Below are positions 1 to 48,200 of a DNA stretch of 60,000 bases, piece by piece; position 1 is the first letter of the stretch; each line of letters opens with the position of its first letter. The position numbers and the translations under genes are program-made. A model generated the notes under the pieces. It was not told the DNA's origin, did no database searches, and worked only from the letters and a program-made list of their open reading frames with translations. The stretch comes from Apostichopus japonicus (lineage: Eukaryota; Echinodermata; Holothuroidea; Aspidochirotida; Stichopodidae): the NCBI RefSeq assembly GCF_037975245.1, contig NC_092573.1, forward strand, positions 23,529,265 through 23,589,264, read 5' to 3'.

Positions 1-184
1 ACTTTGACGTCAAATAAGAAAACCAAGAGGTGTGAAAAATACCATCAGCCATCACGCACCTGTTGAACTATCAATGAATACATATACCCACAATATAGAA
101 CTCCCTGTATAGATGAAAAATCGATTACACCGTTTATTCGTACATGATATGGAGACATACAACGAGCACAGTGCCACAGTCTCG

Positions 185-330
185 GATATATACCATATAC
201 CATACATACACGATATATGCACACCATATACATACACCCTATATACACACCAGATATATACACCAGATATATTCACCATATATATACACCATATATAATA
301 CCATATATGTATATACCATATATAGGTTAC
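185..330. repeat. ATATACACCA-type tandem repeat
   Basis: Short repeats of CATATATACACCA, CACCAGATATA and related words. Several frames are open through it by composition only. Confidence 0.75.
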
Positions 331-1973
331 CATCGCTCCGCTGGCCTGTCCCCGACCCCCGCCCCCCATTCATTACTCCCCCGACTGAGCGGGCACGAAG
401 CAGAACGTGAGAGCAAGGAGAACACCCGGGTGAGGGTGAGGGGCAGACATGTTCTCATGATTGTCCGTCTCCGAGCAGACCTCTATACGTGCCTTGCAGT
501 CAGTATAACCTATACACGCTGCGTATTATGATTAATGCAAAGGAAGCAAATTGTACTGCAGTTGTGCAGAACAAGTATAGGTTTTAGTTGTCAACTTCCT
601 TTTTTCTCTTCCTCTCTTCAAAACCGATATATGCACATCTATGTTACTCCGCATGGCAAAAAATGCACCTGTACTCTTGTTATTTAGAGGCCCTCTGTTT
701 AAACCAAACATCATTCGGAAGTCTAAAAGTCAAGGGAACCATGGAATCCACTACAAAACCAACGCAATGCGGAAACGCGCCTAGACGATGCAGAGGGATA
801 AATATTATTGTGGGATATTTTGAGAAAGTATTGGCGGGACATTTCCCATGCGTATAACAATCAGCTATTGTGACGAAAGTTGTGGAAAGTATAATACAAT
901 CTTATATACGTGAGCACAAGGGGTGCTTTTATTACATACCAGCCTTATTTTGAACAAGTTTTATTTGGGGGTTTCTTTTTATTGTCAGGAGTCGGGCTTA
1001 ACAATTGATGAGGAGACCGCACACGAAACCAAATCCTGTCGATCATAATTATGCTGTAGGAATGTCGAACAAGTTGAAGCGGCAGTGTATAGTTTGACGA
1101 AATAATGATAAATTCAGAAATACGCAAGTAACTATAGAAGCGAAATAGTCATGTCTGTATAATCCAGATGGATTACGTCGGCTCGAAAAACAAGTCAGCA
1201 GTTTCGGATATGTTAACCGATTAAACGAAAGTGACGAATTGTTGGTATGTTTAGATAATGGATTAAGTACCTCGAGAATATATACGCTGTTTGGTTCATT
1301 ATTTTCTTCTTTCTTCCCGGAAGAAGTTGATCTCAGGTCTCTCTAACCTCACGGCCTCTTACTTTCATGAAGGTCGTGACCCTTTCCGTTCATACAGCAC
1401 AGTCGAATACTCATAGACAGAAATATATTTTATTGCTCATTATTCAGTATCGTACACATGATGTCACCGGTGGGGGTGGGGCAATTTAAATCCCCATTAA
1501 ATTAGGTATATACATATCCACATGGTATAGTCGGTTTCAATGACCAATGGGACACATTCCCTTCTTTATACATGTCCTCCATTCGCCTTGGTCCTTGCAC
1601 AAAGGTTCATGCCTCTTCCTAACTTGAAAGGGATTATAAAATCTCCCCCCCCCCAAGGGGAGGGTATGGCAAACTTGCACCCCACTCGTTTTCACGGCAC
1701 TCTCATTATTACGAAATAAATGTAATATGTTTGTAGGATATGTTCCAATCTCGTACCGATGTTGTTTTGTTCATAGTACGCGCGGAAAGAAGCTGTACAG
1801 TCATATATACACATGCGCAAGTGCATGAATGTTACAACGGGCAACATTCCATGAATAGTTGTGATTGAAAATACGGAGGAAGGGAAGCCCCACGTGTTCA
1901 CTGTCACATTATCCAATCTAAATACTTCATACTGCTTTTGATTGGACCAGACATGATGGAATATATTAATATA

Positions 1974-2010
<37 letters not shown>

Positions 2011-4626
2011 CCTATATATATAGCCTATATATAGGCTATATAAATAAATCGATATAGCCTATGTATATAGCTATATAAATATCCTATATTTATCTATATA
2101 GCCTATATATATATATAATTCGTTGTGCACATATATTAAAGAGATTAAAAAGGTTGCCACGAAATACATCTGATATTATAATAACACCGACATGCAGAAT
2201 GAACGCGCAGATCTCCCTAAACACAAAACTTAAAGCCTATAATGTAAACAAATCACATAAGTATCTTTTTCGTGAACTCCAGATGTTCATTTCATTTACG
2301 AACGAAAGAGAGAATTTTTTTTCCATATAATTGGTAACAATACCTGCATGATTAGTTGTTTCGTTCTAACCTACACAAAAATTATGTACTGCCTTTAGGA
2401 CTCGATTTTGCTTATCCCTTTAACCTAGCCCCCACCCATGGCGCGCCAACCTTGATTAAAATATTTCAACGCGTGTCCGCCTGCTTATTTGAAAGATATC
2501 TGTAACATTTGTCTCTGAGGTCTTTGACCAGATAAAAGACATTCATATACTCTGCAGATGACATAAGTGAAAGTGATAACCTGTCTCCTACATTACAAAT
2601 CCAATCATCATTAAAATAGAAGGTCTCTGTTTTAAGTCCACTTAAAAACGCGTGTTACAACTGATGCAGACATTATTGTACACGGGCCTCCGTTTACGTT
2701 TTGAAATACGCTAAAATCGATCAATTTTTACACAGTTCTCTGGAGATGAAGGCGCGCCGTTTGTGGGCAACTCCCTGCTATATTGCGATGAGTCATACGC
2801 TGTTTCAATATATGAATTTGTTGACAGACTATGCGGTAATATGTTTGCTGAATGACTGAGAATTTGATCACTGTAAATGGACCACACTTAGGAAAGTAAT
2901 ATAATAGTACATTTCTTGCATGTATGGACAGGGAGTCCCTGAAGGGATGACTATTGTAACGTAATATTCGCTGTAAAGGCAGGACTAGTTAAGTAGGCGT
3001 CAGTATTGTTTGAACAAGGACGTACGTTCTGTAGTTACATTACATTGCGAAATAAGGGGCAATATATGTCTAGGCTAGTATTCTTTTACATGCAAAATTT
3101 GGTCATGACCACCACAGTCTGTTTTATTTGAAAGCACGTTGAAACGAGTAGAACAAAATGCAAATAATTAGGCCTACATGGTAATAGGAAAAGCAAAAAT
3201 GTAAATGACGACGAAGAAAATGTCGTTTGAAATTTCGGTGACCTACTGTATACCGAGTATATGATCTGTGGCTGACTAGCAGATGTAAGGTATGATTATT
3301 ACAAGATTTGTGCTGTGCATGGGTTGGATTTCTACTAGAGAAGGTCAATCATTTCTCTCAAACTTTAGAGCAACAGTTCGGAATAGTAAAATTTAGTACA
3401 AATGAAATAAAGAATACGGCGGTGAAATATCGATCAGTCGGATCTTTGGGAACATTTTTGTTTTATTAAAAGGTCTAAATTGACCAACGGTTTATGCACT
3501 GAATGACTAGTATTGTGGATAATTAGCGCGAACTTATGTGATAAGGATTGACATGCAATGATATAAATATGTGGCTTCTTAATAATTGTAGTTTGTTGAT
3601 ACAATAAAGTAGTAAAGTGGGTAAACAGAGGCTGGTGAAAGTATTACACCGATATAGAGGACGTACCCCCCCCCCCCGCCTCCCCGACCTGGCCGACTTA
3701 CTTTACAAGTTCATAGGCAGTAGGCACGTCTGAATGAATTCGACATAATCTTGGAATAAAATAATTAACTCCTCATATTACTACCTGAACTATACAGTTT
3801 TACTTCTATATTGTATTTTTGCTTTTATCCGCTTTTAGTTTATTGCTCGAATTTTCATCTCAGCAACTTTTCAATGCAGCCGTTTTGACTTAATAGCAGA
3901 ATTTCTTCACACCATAAAAAAAAATGATGGCACTGGTTGCACAATTCCCAGTCATAATAGCTGGGAATCACTCTCTTACCCCTGCCTCACAACTCCTCCA
4001 GGACCATTTGCCTCTAGCAATTCTGTTAGCTTTAGTTAGAACATGGGAATTGTTATGCAACTCCCGGCATACACAGCGTTCACACATTATGACCACCTGT
4101 TCAAACATCCACGAAGTTGCTGGCACAATTTCAAACTACCAACCAAGATCAAGGGGAAAGAAATTTGGGTACAATATTAGCAGTCTCTAAGTCTAACTTT
4201 TAGTAATGTCATAACTGAATGATCCTACTTCGAAATAACAGTTCCAAAGGCAGGCAACGTTAGTTCAATTGTGTTACCAGTGATGGTAGTCGTCGATACA
4301 TTGCTGATAGTACAGTAGTAGTAAATGGTGGTAGGTCCATAGAACATAACAACTCCCTAGCCTAACTTAGGCTTACTGCCAAGTTAGGCTTATGTGCGGG
4401 GTATTCTAAGCTAGGTTTATTATGTCGTTAACTTACCAGTAACATTCTACAACTTGCAAGACCAGTTTTTTTTTCATTAGGAGCATGTCAAGAGTATTAT
4501 ATTATAATCAAGTAATTTGAAACGAAATAATGAACTACTCAAATCTTTGTTGGAGTTTATGTAGTCTAGTCTACATACATATAGGCTTCAGAATGGCAAA
4601 CCATTGCTATACTGTTGTATACCAAG
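331..4626. other. Gene-free stretch
   Basis: Apart from the TA tract at 1960-2122 and short homopolymers (C-run at 3666-3678), I see no exon with protein-like composition and splice sites on either strand. The missing first exon of the receptor gene could be here or outside the window. Confidence 0.5.
1960..2122. repeat. (TA)n with TATAGCC palindromic variants
   Basis: A TA run followed by alternating TAGCCTATATA and TATAGGCTATA words, which pair with one another as inverted repeats. Confidence 0.85.
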
Positions 4627-5234
4627 TATAGTAAAGGCTTCATAATTGACGCACCCCCGTAATTGACGCACCTTCAATTATTACTAGCAACGATACAGCA
4701 GGCCACCTAAACTTTTTGCAGTCAAGCAGAATGACATATTTCATGAGTTTGAATCCATTTCAGCTATTTGCTGACCAAATTGTGGTATTTTTTAAGCTTT
4801 TAACACCCTCCCACCAGTTTTGCACATTTTTTGGGCATTTGGAAATCTTACACTCCTAAATATAACCAACAGTACCTCAATATGATAACACTACTCTCAG
4901 GGCCCTGACCTGTCTGAGCTTAGAGGCTCAGAGCATAGCAAACAACATCTAAAGTCAATGGATGTATACTAAGGCCTGCACTACAGTTAGCTTTACAACG
5001 AATGTGTCAATTTAGGGGTATGAAAGAACTTGACACGGCAGACATTTTGTGGTCAAATTTTGCTCATTTGTACGGTGCATAAGCACAGAACCTTAAATAT
5101 TTTGAGATCATAACATTTCTGAGGAACTACAAATATGAAAAACACATACAGTCGAGTGATTTGGATTTTTCCTTGATAGATATCGTTGATCAAATCCTTA
5201 AGTGCGTCAATTATGAGCCCACCATGCTACTGTA
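4627..5234. mobile_element. Non-autonomous TIR element (MITE), copy 1, 608 bp
   Basis: The left end has GGCTTCATAATTGACGCAC (4636-4654); the right end has GTGCGTCAATTATGAGCCC (5202-5220), its near-exact inverted copy. Outermost bases resemble TATAGTA and TACTGTA, so a TA target and a Tc1/mariner-like origin are possible but inferred. It has no transposase frame. A second copy is at 52839-53376. Confidence 0.8.
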
Positions 5235-5464
5235 ATCACACTACCGAAGTACCAGCAGGCAAAGACAGTCGAAATTAACACAATAGTATGTGTACTGTAT
5301 TGCATTAGTTTCAGAAATGACAGAACAAACTGTTTGCATGCAAAAATTCAAAACCTTTCCGCCCGACTTGTTTGGCATGAATGCTCAATACTGCTCAGTA
5401 TATCATGTATGGTGATGTATGGGAACTTCACATGTTCCTTAAATTTTCGTACTGTCTGTGTTAT

Positions 5465-5489
5465 ACCATGGAGGGTAAACCTCCATGGT
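5465..5489. repeat. 10-bp perfect inverted repeat
   Basis: ACCATGGAGG, five bases, CCTCCATGGT. A small hairpin in gene-free sequence between the two transposon-like elements. Confidence 0.8.
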
Positions 5490-5672
5490 TATTCATATGT
5501 AGCTGCACTGATAGACAATGTAGCTGTCATGTTCGTAAGTCACATTGTAACCACTCTTCTCAATAGCAATTTACAAAGCCTTAATGCAAACAACCAAAAT
5601 TACCAAAGTGTAAAAACAAGGAAACATCAGTTTGGTATTTTTGGAACACCATTGTGGATTATTACCACCCAC

Positions 5673-6358
5673 CAGGGGCGTAGCCAGTATGCAGCACTGT
5701 AGGCCCGGGCCTACACTTTTTTGGCTAAGTTTTCTATTTTTTTTAAAACACCATAACTCAAATCCATAAGCTTGCTGGACGAGTTTTAGAGTCTAGACAG
5801 GAAAAACTATTGAAATGAACGTAGCAAGAATATGGCTAAATTAGGTGACCTATTCTTCTGTCATCTAGGCTGTCATTTCTATCGCGTGCCGTTTTATCAA
5901 CACTCTACCTGCCGAAAAAGACTAGGATCCGATCTTGTCAGTTTTTTAACATCTAGTTCAGAACCCATTTACGCAGATAATATTTCAGTTGAGAAACATT
6001 CCACAGTCAAGTAAGCCAATCGTTGATTAACAGACTTTATAGAGCTGCAGCACTTTGTCGCCTGTTGTTACTGGCTTACTCTGTACATGTATACTGCTAA
6101 TTTAAGTACATTATGTAGTATTGAATTAAGTACTTTTTTAACTTTTTTGTTTTTTTTTGTTTAAAAATGATATTGAATGAGGTGTCTCAAGTTAACAAGA
6201 GGCCAGGGAACCAAAATGAACACTCGGGAAGGGCCGTTTCCGGCCATCTGGGGGGTTTGTAAAACCAAAAATTTTCTTGTACGCTCCGCGCCAACCGATG
6301 GTGGCGCTCCGCTCAGATAGTCGTGCCTACAACTTTGAAAATCCTAGCTACGCCCCTG
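5673..6358. mobile_element. hAT-like non-autonomous DNA element, 686 bp
   Basis: The ends are CAGGGGCGTAGCCAG and, inverted, CAGGGGCGTAGCTAG. The CAGGGGCG terminus is typical of hAT elements. The direct repeat CCCAC flanks it at 5668-5672 and 6359-6363; five bases is shorter than the eight usual for hAT, so either the target copy has decayed or the family is another. No complete transposase frame is present. Confidence 0.75.
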
Positions 6359-6854
6359 CCCACTTAGTGGAATTGTACAGTAAACTTAAAAAGCTCATGT
6401 GCTAATTCTAAGGTAAAAATTTTCCTTGCTGAACTAGCAGTTTGACTCCCAACTTTAAAGTATAATTCTCTCTATTCCTGGCATAATCTGGTCAAACCAT
6501 TCATGAAATCACATAGCTGCAGGATAGACCTAAACCATGCACTGAACAAAATCAGAGAGATCATCATCACTGCTGTCCTATAAAAGGACATTAAAGGCAT
6601 TGAAGACTCGCCCCAAACGGTGTGCGGCCATCTGAAAAAGTTAACTTAACGTTGCTTGTAAGTGAAGTTTTCTTCTTGTCGCTACAAAATGCAGACAGTA
6701 ATGAAAAGTGATACCTTGTTATCTTTAATCTAGACCTGAGATGTCCATCGCTGCTATGTACACTGTGTTGTGGGTATTGACCATAGCTGTATGTATTGAC
6801 TGTACACTAGTGATTAATTTACCAATGGTAGCAATCTGTGTGTGTATTTTCTAG

Positions 6855-41312
<34,458 letters not shown>

Positions 41313-44300
41313 TGGGGAGAGAAAAAATTTTTAAGTGGGGAAACCAAGATTGGTGTCGTTTTTAACTTGTATTCAGAGACAGTCTTTCAGCTGTTTAGTG
41401 TTCACAGCAAACATTGTGAAGCAAAGAGGAATTTTGAGATTCAAACACTATAGTCCGTTTCTTTAAGGAGTGCATTAACAAGCACCACTGCCTCGGTGGA
41501 AAGGTGAGGACAGCGTAGCTGCATTAACACCAACCATTCCTTCTTGCGAAGCAAACTGTTACAGATCTTTTTATCAGGCTAGAAGTCCAATTGTTCATTC
41601 CACCACCCGGTAACTAATCTTGTCAAAGATCTCCTCTTGCGGTTACTGACTTGCTATCAACTGTTGGTTCTTTTAACGAAGAAATGAAAACAACTTAAAA
41701 ACTGAAATCCGAACCCAAAAGAAGACTGCCAAAAGGTTTGTCTATAAATTTTGCAAGCTGTGATTGTGGAATGTATAATTGGATTATTCTTATTAATATT
41801 TTAATCTCTCTGAATTTTTAATATTCTAAGTCTCTTTGTAAAGTTTAATTTTCAGTCACTTTTTATTCTTTGAATTCTTATTCTGTTTTGGAAGGGGGAG
41901 GAGGGAGGGAGGGGGGCTAACTTAGTTTTGTATGTTCTAACTTCTTACATCTGCACTTAATGATGGAATTCTGAGACTTGTAGAGAACGTCATAAGTAAT
42001 CAATTATGTAATTAGATATTAATTAGGTATCACTGTATCAGCAGGATGTTAATATTGTGTTACACAACATTTAATATCTTTAACTCATCAAGATGGTATC
42101 GTTTTCAGCTTTCATATAACAGGGTCAAATATAACAGTTAAATGGAAGTGGAATTACATCCTAGCAAATTTTTGTTCATCCAATCGTATATGCTGAATTC
42201 TAATCACCTTTGGAAGTGTTTGTAAATTGATTCGACCTGAGAATTTTGTACCAATTGTTTTCTTATGCAGCGAACCCTTGCTCGTTCTTAACTTTCAGTT
42301 TTAACTTTTATTCTCTTCCACTATACCGTCATCGGTCGTGTAGTATACGATAATACCTTTGATACTATTACATAGATTCTCTACTCTTACTTTGAACTTT
42401 ATAATCTAGGAAATATTAAGCAGAATGATGTTTTTGAACTTAACAAGTGGGTAACGCCACCCTCTTGAGTATTTTACTTCCAACGTGAAATTTTGTAGTC
42501 CATCGCAGGTCGGATTTCCGGGGGGGGGGGAGGGGGGCTGTGGGGGAATAATTGCCTTAGATGTGTAAGGAACATGCAAGATGACCTTTAGAGTTGTAGT
42601 AAACTTTGGTATCATTAATTTTTTATTAATATTTTTTTTTATAGCATAAATCTATTCATGTACATGTTCACAACTATGTTTGAATGTTAGGTCTGTTGAA
42701 CTCACAGGACAACAATATTAGACACACATTTTTTTTATCAAATTGAAAGAGTAGTGAAATTGAGGGATGATGTTATAACAACTGGAGGTGACCAAATGTG
42801 AAAGCGGGCAGACTATTATTTTTACCCATTTTAACAGATCATTTTTTTGGTGATACTGTTTATCCGTGTGATCTTGTTGATATTTCTGTTAATTTATTTT
42901 TATGTCATGGTAAAATTATAGAGTTATTATTGATGAGTTGGGATTTTTATGTTTTAAAAGAAAATAGAAATTTATTATTTTACATATGCGATAGGGAGGT
43001 AAACTATATTACAGAAAAATTATGAATGGTGTGCTGTTAGATCACATGTAAAATTATGACATATCGTGTATTCAGTTTATATGTGTTAATAAGTGTGATA
43101 GAGAAAGTGTTGAAAGAGTTCTATGATGGAAAGGCTATAGGCAATGGCTGCGGTTAAAAATTACATTTTTTAACATAGACAAAGTAAGAATGTTTTCAAG
43201 GTAACAGCAGTGTCACCAGTGGTGACATGTGTCCCAGTGGTGAGGATTCATTGTAAGATCTCGCATGGGTTATACCTAGTTTCCCCTCGCAAACGTGTGA
43301 ATAATTTGAACGGAGATTTACCGTAGCATATCGAATGATCTAAAAGCTAGAGAAAATAGAAATATTGAATTATCTGAATATCTAGCATAGTTTAGCAGGT
43401 TTTTTTTTAATGGCTTTCCATGCAACTGCCTATTACGTTTATGTCTACATTTCCACTTACGATTGGGGTTTATATCAAGTGCCGTCGGGAACTGTGAAAA
43501 GGTGATATTCTGGCAAAATCCTACCGTTTATAGGCAATTCTAGTCTTTACATACCAGTCATTTTCTCAAGACTTTGTCACTGAATAAACTCTCTTAGGGG
43601 AATTTTTGTGACTTAATTTGCTTCATTCTGTTTGGGACAACATAGCCTTTGACTCTTATGACTCACTTTCTGAAAGGGGTTGGTACTAATCGCTCCCCTG
43701 GGAGTCATTCAAAATTAACTGTAATACAAGAAGGCACAGGATAATTGTATTGGATGTATCACTGTATTTTTGAGCCTGTTTCAGTTTGACGTTTTGTTAG
43801 TAATGCCTAATGGTTGTCTTACATGTAGTACTGTAGCATTTTCTCAATCAGCAATGAACCAATATAGTGTAATTTCTAGAGAAGTGTGAGTTCAGCCCAA
43901 AATGTGAGTTTCTTCTTCCAGTAAGTTTATCAATAATCTTGCAGCCTTCCTAAACAAAAGATTGAAGCCTTCAGATTTGCATCAGTTTGCATAAATTAGC
44001 ATAAATCAGCATATTAATTGAGAAAAGATTCACATTTTTAAATTGTAAACTGCATATTCAAAACACAGTGTAACCTTGTCCCTGAAACTCTGAAGACACC
44101 ATGTACTATTGAACTGTCCATAAGAATTACGGAATGACACGTGCCTTATATTAAGAGGAACACACATCTTGAGGCCTCTTTGGTCAAAGAACTACTATTC
44201 AAGAAAATAGTTACCAAAACCTGCCATTCTTTGTTTGCAAAGTGTATTCAATTGTAACATAATAAAAACAGTTTATAATATTCAGCCATTAATCCTCACC
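41313..44300 (+). other. 3' UTR and flank of the receptor gene, with candidate poly(A) signals
   Basis: No coding exon is seen. AATAAA occurs at 43583-43588 and 44261-44266, so the transcript end may be about 2.3 or 3 kb past the stop, or nearer with a variant signal. A G-rich tract is at 42519-42546. Confidence 0.35.
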
Positions 44301-45151
44301 AAAGAGTTTGCATATGCTGAACCCTTTTTGTTGCTTTTCTTTTATACATAATAAATAAAATAAAAAAGAAGCTCAAATTAAGAGAGAATTTGTTATTCTT
44401 TCTAATATATGGTAAAGGAAATAAGAGAAGAATATTGGCTATTTTAGCATAGATTTATATGGCTGGTCCTGACATGGACAAATGTCATTGTTATATGAGC
44501 CATCAAGTTTTTGTCAAAAGATTTGTGAAATATGCAGAGAATTATTTTGTATTGGAGTAGACAATGAGATATGTTAAATGGAATAATTACTATTAAAAAA
44601 GAATAAGTACAACTCTTTGACTTGTCTTGTGTTTATTGCTGTCAGTTCTTGTTCAGTTCCCAGTCCATTGATATTCTGGACATTGATGTCATACCATGGC
44701 ATGGGAAGAGGTGTGGCAAGCAATATCTGCCACTACCCTGCCCTCCCATCCCCCAGACTTCACCCCTGCTACCCAGCAGAATTTGGACGATGCAGTAAAA
44801 ATTGGGAGAGAGATAATGCATTTCAATAACAAATTAGTAAGAGAAAGTTAACACGTTTAAATGGGTCAGGAAAATGAACCCTCCACTGCAGTCATGACAG
44901 AACGAATATGTCCCCTGTAGATCCAAGACATTCAAATGCACACAAACACTGGCAGATCTGAAAGTCAGCTTATTGGATGATACTTTGCATGTAAGCTGAT
45001 ACTAAGATTTACTTACACATAGCCACAATTTCTTTTCTGGGGGGGGGGGGGGGGTTGGCGGGGGGCAGGAAAATTGCAGAGTAAGTCTATATCCCTTTTA
45101 ACTGGTGTATCCTTTATCACAACGGACTGTACCTTCCTGGATGAGAGGAAA

Positions 45152-45295
45152 TTAAGCTTCGTGGTCAGCGATCAGCTGTTGTAGATGAGCAATCTGCTGT
45201 TCCATCTGATTTGCCTCCTCGTGCCACTGATGATTCCGAATCTGGGCTTCTTTGACTTGGTTACGTAGACGGAGTAGCTGGGCATGGTTTCTTTT
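45152..45295 (-). CDS. CCDC122: CCDC122 exon 8, terminal
   Basis: 144 bp, acceptor CCATCTCAG, stop TAA. It codes KRNHAQLLRLRNQVKEAQ, the NHQWHEEANQMEQQ segment, and ends LIADHEA. A TTTATT at 44632-44637 (AATAAA on the minus strand) is a possible poly(A) signal about 515 bases past the stop. Confidence 0.82.
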   Translation of the reverse strand, partial: KRNHAQLLRLRNQVKEAQIRNHQWHEEANQMEQQIAHLQQLIADHEA

Positions 45296-48200
45296 CTGAG
45301 ATGGAGAAGAGATACATTTTGCGACTAGAATGAAGTGAAGACTTGATTATATCCCTCAAAATGTCAAATCGGAGTTATCGAGTAATATAGATCTGCTGTG
45401 AGATGGTTTTGCAGGTGATGATTTTTGGGGAAATTTCACAAACTCATTTAAAACAGAGAGGTATGTCTGGTGGGTGTTTCTTGTGCAACACAAATAATAA
45501 TATGTTTATAATATTATAAAGCAACTGTTGAGTAGTTCTGCTGCTGTCAGAGCAAATAGATGGATAACAATCATCGTGTGATTATATGATTAAAATTATC
45601 TCAAAGAAATACCACGGCATATTTTCTATGGTCGTCCCAGGCGACTGAATTTCTGTTCGGACTTCAGCTTTGGAGGTAGTCATTGATTACATTAAATTCA
45701 AATTGCATCATAACAAAACAACCCCCAATAAGCGAAATAATAAATTGGTATCAGCTTCCATCACTTTAGAGATACTGAAATAAAACAAATATAGTGGTTG
45801 GCCTCTGATCCAGCCGACAAAAAGAACTTTTACTGGCCCAAGGCTGGTGTCCTATTCAGCAAACTACAAATCTCTCCTATAGTGTGCATATTAGTCATTC
45901 TCTTAACATTGCTACGATCAGCAAATAAGTATAAGCAAATTTTAAAATAGGAAAAATCTAACAGTTTTGCTGGTTCAGAAAACTGACCTTTAAAACAGAA
46001 ATGTCTTGCAGTAAGCTACCCTGGTGTTTATTCTCATCTTGTATCTGCAGAAGAAGTAATTTATAGAAGTGTTTCACATACGGGGAAAACAGGTAAAACT
46101 CAGTATGGAGGGGGGAGGGGGGGGGGAGGGGAGAACAAGCAACAAGTACCCCCATCCTGTGTTTGTTTATTTGGAAAATTAAACACTTATCTACAGAATA
46201 TGCAAATATACTACCATCCTCAAGTGCCATGTTGATCTTTCGAAAATAATTTCAACTAATCATCACTGAGTTTGTGATCTAGGCTAAAATAATTCCTAAA
46301 CAAATCCCCAAAAGTAGCCCTTCCCTCAAATTGTGACCCATTAATTTGATCTGGATGTTCCAAAATGACACATTAGACAGTTTACTTGAATGTCTAAACA
46401 CTTAAGTGTTATCATTTTTGTCATTAGTTAGAACTATTCAACTATTTCAAGTTTGACTTTCAAGAAATCCTACCAGTGACTCTTTCTCTTCTATCTGCTT
46501 TTCAAGCTGTCTCTTGTTTCCTCTCAAGCTTTCCACTTCTTCTTTTAGTCTCATCACTTGGTCATTTCTTGATTCGTCGATAGACTGTTTGTATGAGAGC
46601 TGAGATAACAACTCAGCCTCTGTTATAAAGATAGCAGTAAAATGTGTTACAGTGAAAATGCATTTTAAAGTAGTGCTGCTGCAAATTCTAGTACCACCTC
46701 CCCCCATGCCCCCCCTCCCCCACACCATTCATTCAAGCCTCAACAAAGGGTAGCTTTGGATAAAGTTTAAAGTTGTACACAAGAGGCTTATCTACCCTAG
46801 GTTAAAATATTGCTACCAAATTCCTGGAGGGCATTACATTTGCTTATCGAGACTAGTATATCTCTTAGATCAAAATATAAAAAAAACAGAATTGCTTTTA
46901 AATCTCGAGAATGTCCCAGAATTACTAATAATAGTAGTCATTCCCAAGCAAAGATCAAATTCCAGTTTCTTGATTTAATTCACCAAATATTTAGTACAAC
47001 CAACAGCAGTATGAACAACCTTTGTACAGGTCTAGACTAACTTGGTCTGCTAGCTTTCAAGGGAGGTGTTTACCCTCACATTACTAATATATAAATATCT
47101 TCTCAAGTAAAACAGAATCCTTTAATAGGCACACTTAATTTTCAAGTAAAAACAAAATTGTTACTTTCGGTTTGCAATTGGTCTAAAAGTATTTCTTGTT
47201 TGGCTAAAGCCAGTTGAATTGGGTTGGTCTTCTCCAGTTCCAAGACCTGAGTTTTGTGATGAATTACTTTATTTGAATATTCGTCGTGAATTCTAAATGA
47301 AAACATTAAGAAATGGGGAAAAAAGAAAAGGATGTTGATTTATTTGAGTAGCCACCACATATACTAACTCAACTAAGATGGATTTATCAAGTGATATCAA
47401 ATTTAATATTAAGAGACATATATATCAATTCAAAACTATTTAACCACAAAAAAAGAAAGAAACATAGAAAGCAATCACCTTGTTCATGAAACAGAAAACA
47501 AGTGTATTATATTAAAGATAACATACATATTAAATGAAGGAATTTCATTTTTGGACAAGGTATGAAGGGGACTGGGGCAGGGGGGGGGGGGAGAGGGATA
47601 TTTATAAGATTTACACACACATTATTAATGGTTGCCTTGCAACATTTCACATACACATGTTTTTACCAAACAAAAAGGGTTTACTGATGATATAAGGCTT
47701 ACCTCTGGTCTCTTTGAAGTTTCTTTTCTAGGTCAGTTATGTCTGTTGAAAGCTGGAAATCTTCTTCCAAAAGTTGAACAATTTCTAGAGTAGAAACAAA
47801 TCAATGGGAGAACACATTTTCATATAATGCAACATAAACTACTTACCAATACCATTCTGTAGAAGTCATAAAATACAATTCATCAACACCATTCTGCAGA
47901 AGAAATCAATATTTTTCAAATTTTTCAAATAAGAATATACAACATAAACTTTCCATTTGATGCCAACTTTTGCAGTAATCCATAGTCACGAAGATGTACT
48001 CATCCACAGGAGATCAGCACAACATACATTTTAATAACAATTTATGACGTAGTGTCCCATCAACGCATCGAACGATGTTAGGTTGTCAATTTATCGATGG
48101 CTTCCTCAAATTGTGCATATTAGAGAACCATCATGCAGAAACCAAGGTACACATCATCAACACACAATGAGCTACATTAATCTGCAGTTAGAAAGATGCT

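Noticed and set aside
588-857. 89-codon plus-strand ORF
   Set aside because: Low complexity at the start and no recognisable domain; length is within chance for this window.
3924-4190. 88-codon plus-strand ORF with a hydrophobic start
   Set aside because: No domain, no splice context and no cysteine or motif expected of a Reeler N-terminus.
5673-6358. ORF 5832-6014 as a transposase fragment
   Set aside because: 60 codons with no motif I can tie to a hAT transposase.
6741-6854. ORF MSIAAMYTVLWVLTIAVC, looks like a signal peptide just upstream of the Reeler exon
   Set aside because: Its phase-1 donors all leave a T, which with the GA at the start of the 6855 exon makes TGA. It ends at the TAG of that exon's acceptor. 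It could only work by skipping to 7359.
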